A DNA stretch of 5,507 bases from Bacteriovoracaceae bacterium UBA7317 (GTDB lineage Bacteria; Bdellovibrionota; Bacteriovoracia; Bacteriovoracales; Bacteriovoracaceae), in NCBI GenBank assembly GCA_002474345.1, contig DKQD01000124.1:1-5507 (forward strand), in the 5' to 3' direction. Positions within the stretch are counted from its first letter, which is position 1. Each line of letters starts with the position of its first letter. The translations under genes and the position numbers were made by a program. Shown piece by piece: positions 5,385 to 5,507 of the stretch. The notes under the pieces are model-generated. The model saw only the letters and a list, made by a program, of their open reading frames with translations, was not told the origin of the DNA and did no database searches.

Positions 5385-5507
5385 CAGCACTCGTTACAGA
5401 GAAAGATTTCATCATTGGCGATCATTTATTCACCTTTAAAACTTATTCCTCAAAACCTACAGGCTTTTATAAGCAAATCCAACAGGTTCACGGCAAAGAG
5501 GTCCTTC
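5381..5507 (+). CDS. pgeF: PgeF/YfiH (laccase-domain) protein, N-terminal part
   Basis: Only the first 42 codons are in the window. The sequence IQQVHGKEVL (33-42) contains the QVHG signature of the YfiH/PgeF/LACC1 family, whose histidine (residue 37 here) is one of the zinc ligands. Members have purine-nucleoside phosphorylase activity, and in E. coli PgeF guards peptidoglycan composition; the old name polyphenol oxidase is used in many databases. The GTG start overlaps the rluD stop by 4 bases (GTGA) and has GGAG at 5369-5372, 8 bases upstream. The rluD-pgeF order is conserved in many bacteria. The stretch before QVHG is only 35 residues, about half of E. coli YfiH, and lacks the usual GG-S region. 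An in-frame stop at 5333-5335 leaves no room for a long upstream extension. Confidence 0.8.
   Translation, partial: MTALVTEKDFIIGDHLFTFKTYSSKPTGFYKQIQQVHGKEVL

Overview
The window is an AT-rich bacterial segment. It holds seven protein-coding genes that can be read with confidence (the last cut by the window end), plus the probable tail of an eighth at the left edge. I see no rRNA, tRNA, CRISPR array, insertion sequence or phage gene, and codon use looks uniform, so this reads as chromosomal backbone rather than an island. The pairing of a stand-alone ParA/MinD-type ATPase with a J-like/RodZ-HTH protein, followed by rluD and pgeF, together with the low G+C, suggests a Bdellovibrionota or former deltaproteobacterial lineage (Bacteriovorax-like). 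That assignment is from memory of gene families and was not computed.

Layout. Positions 1-179 (+) appear to be the C-terminal end of an unrecognised protein. After a 111-base gap with a candidate promoter and a 15-base dyad comes a stand-alone LON-domain protein (291-959, +), which seems to be translated from a leaderless mRNA. It converges, with an 8-base gap, on two minus-strand membrane-protein genes: a VC0807-family protein (968-1696) and a SEC59/DGK1/VTE5-type lipid or polyprenol kinase (1796-2458 or 2467). The 178-base region 2468-2645 is divergent and carries candidate promoters for both directions.

The right half is one tight plus-strand transcription unit: a MinD/ParA-like ATPase (2646-3614, TTG start), a J-like plus RodZ-type HTH protein (3645-4319, GTG start), an RluD-type pseudouridine synthase (4347-5384) and the beginning of a PgeF/YfiH (laccase-domain) gene (5381 onward, GTG start overlapping the rluD stop). 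The rluD-pgeF pairing is a familiar conserved neighbourhood (ribosomal large-subunit modification next to a purine-nucleoside/peptidoglycan-fidelity enzyme).

The most interesting part is the ATPase/J-HTH pair. The ATPase has intact deviant Walker motifs and an amphipathic C-terminal tail, but no FlhG-type N-terminal activation motif and no flhF in view. Its partner combines a J-like domain lacking HPD with a RodZ-like HTH that has no membrane anchor. Together they could form a positioning or polarity module with an unassigned job; this is inference from domain content and adjacency.
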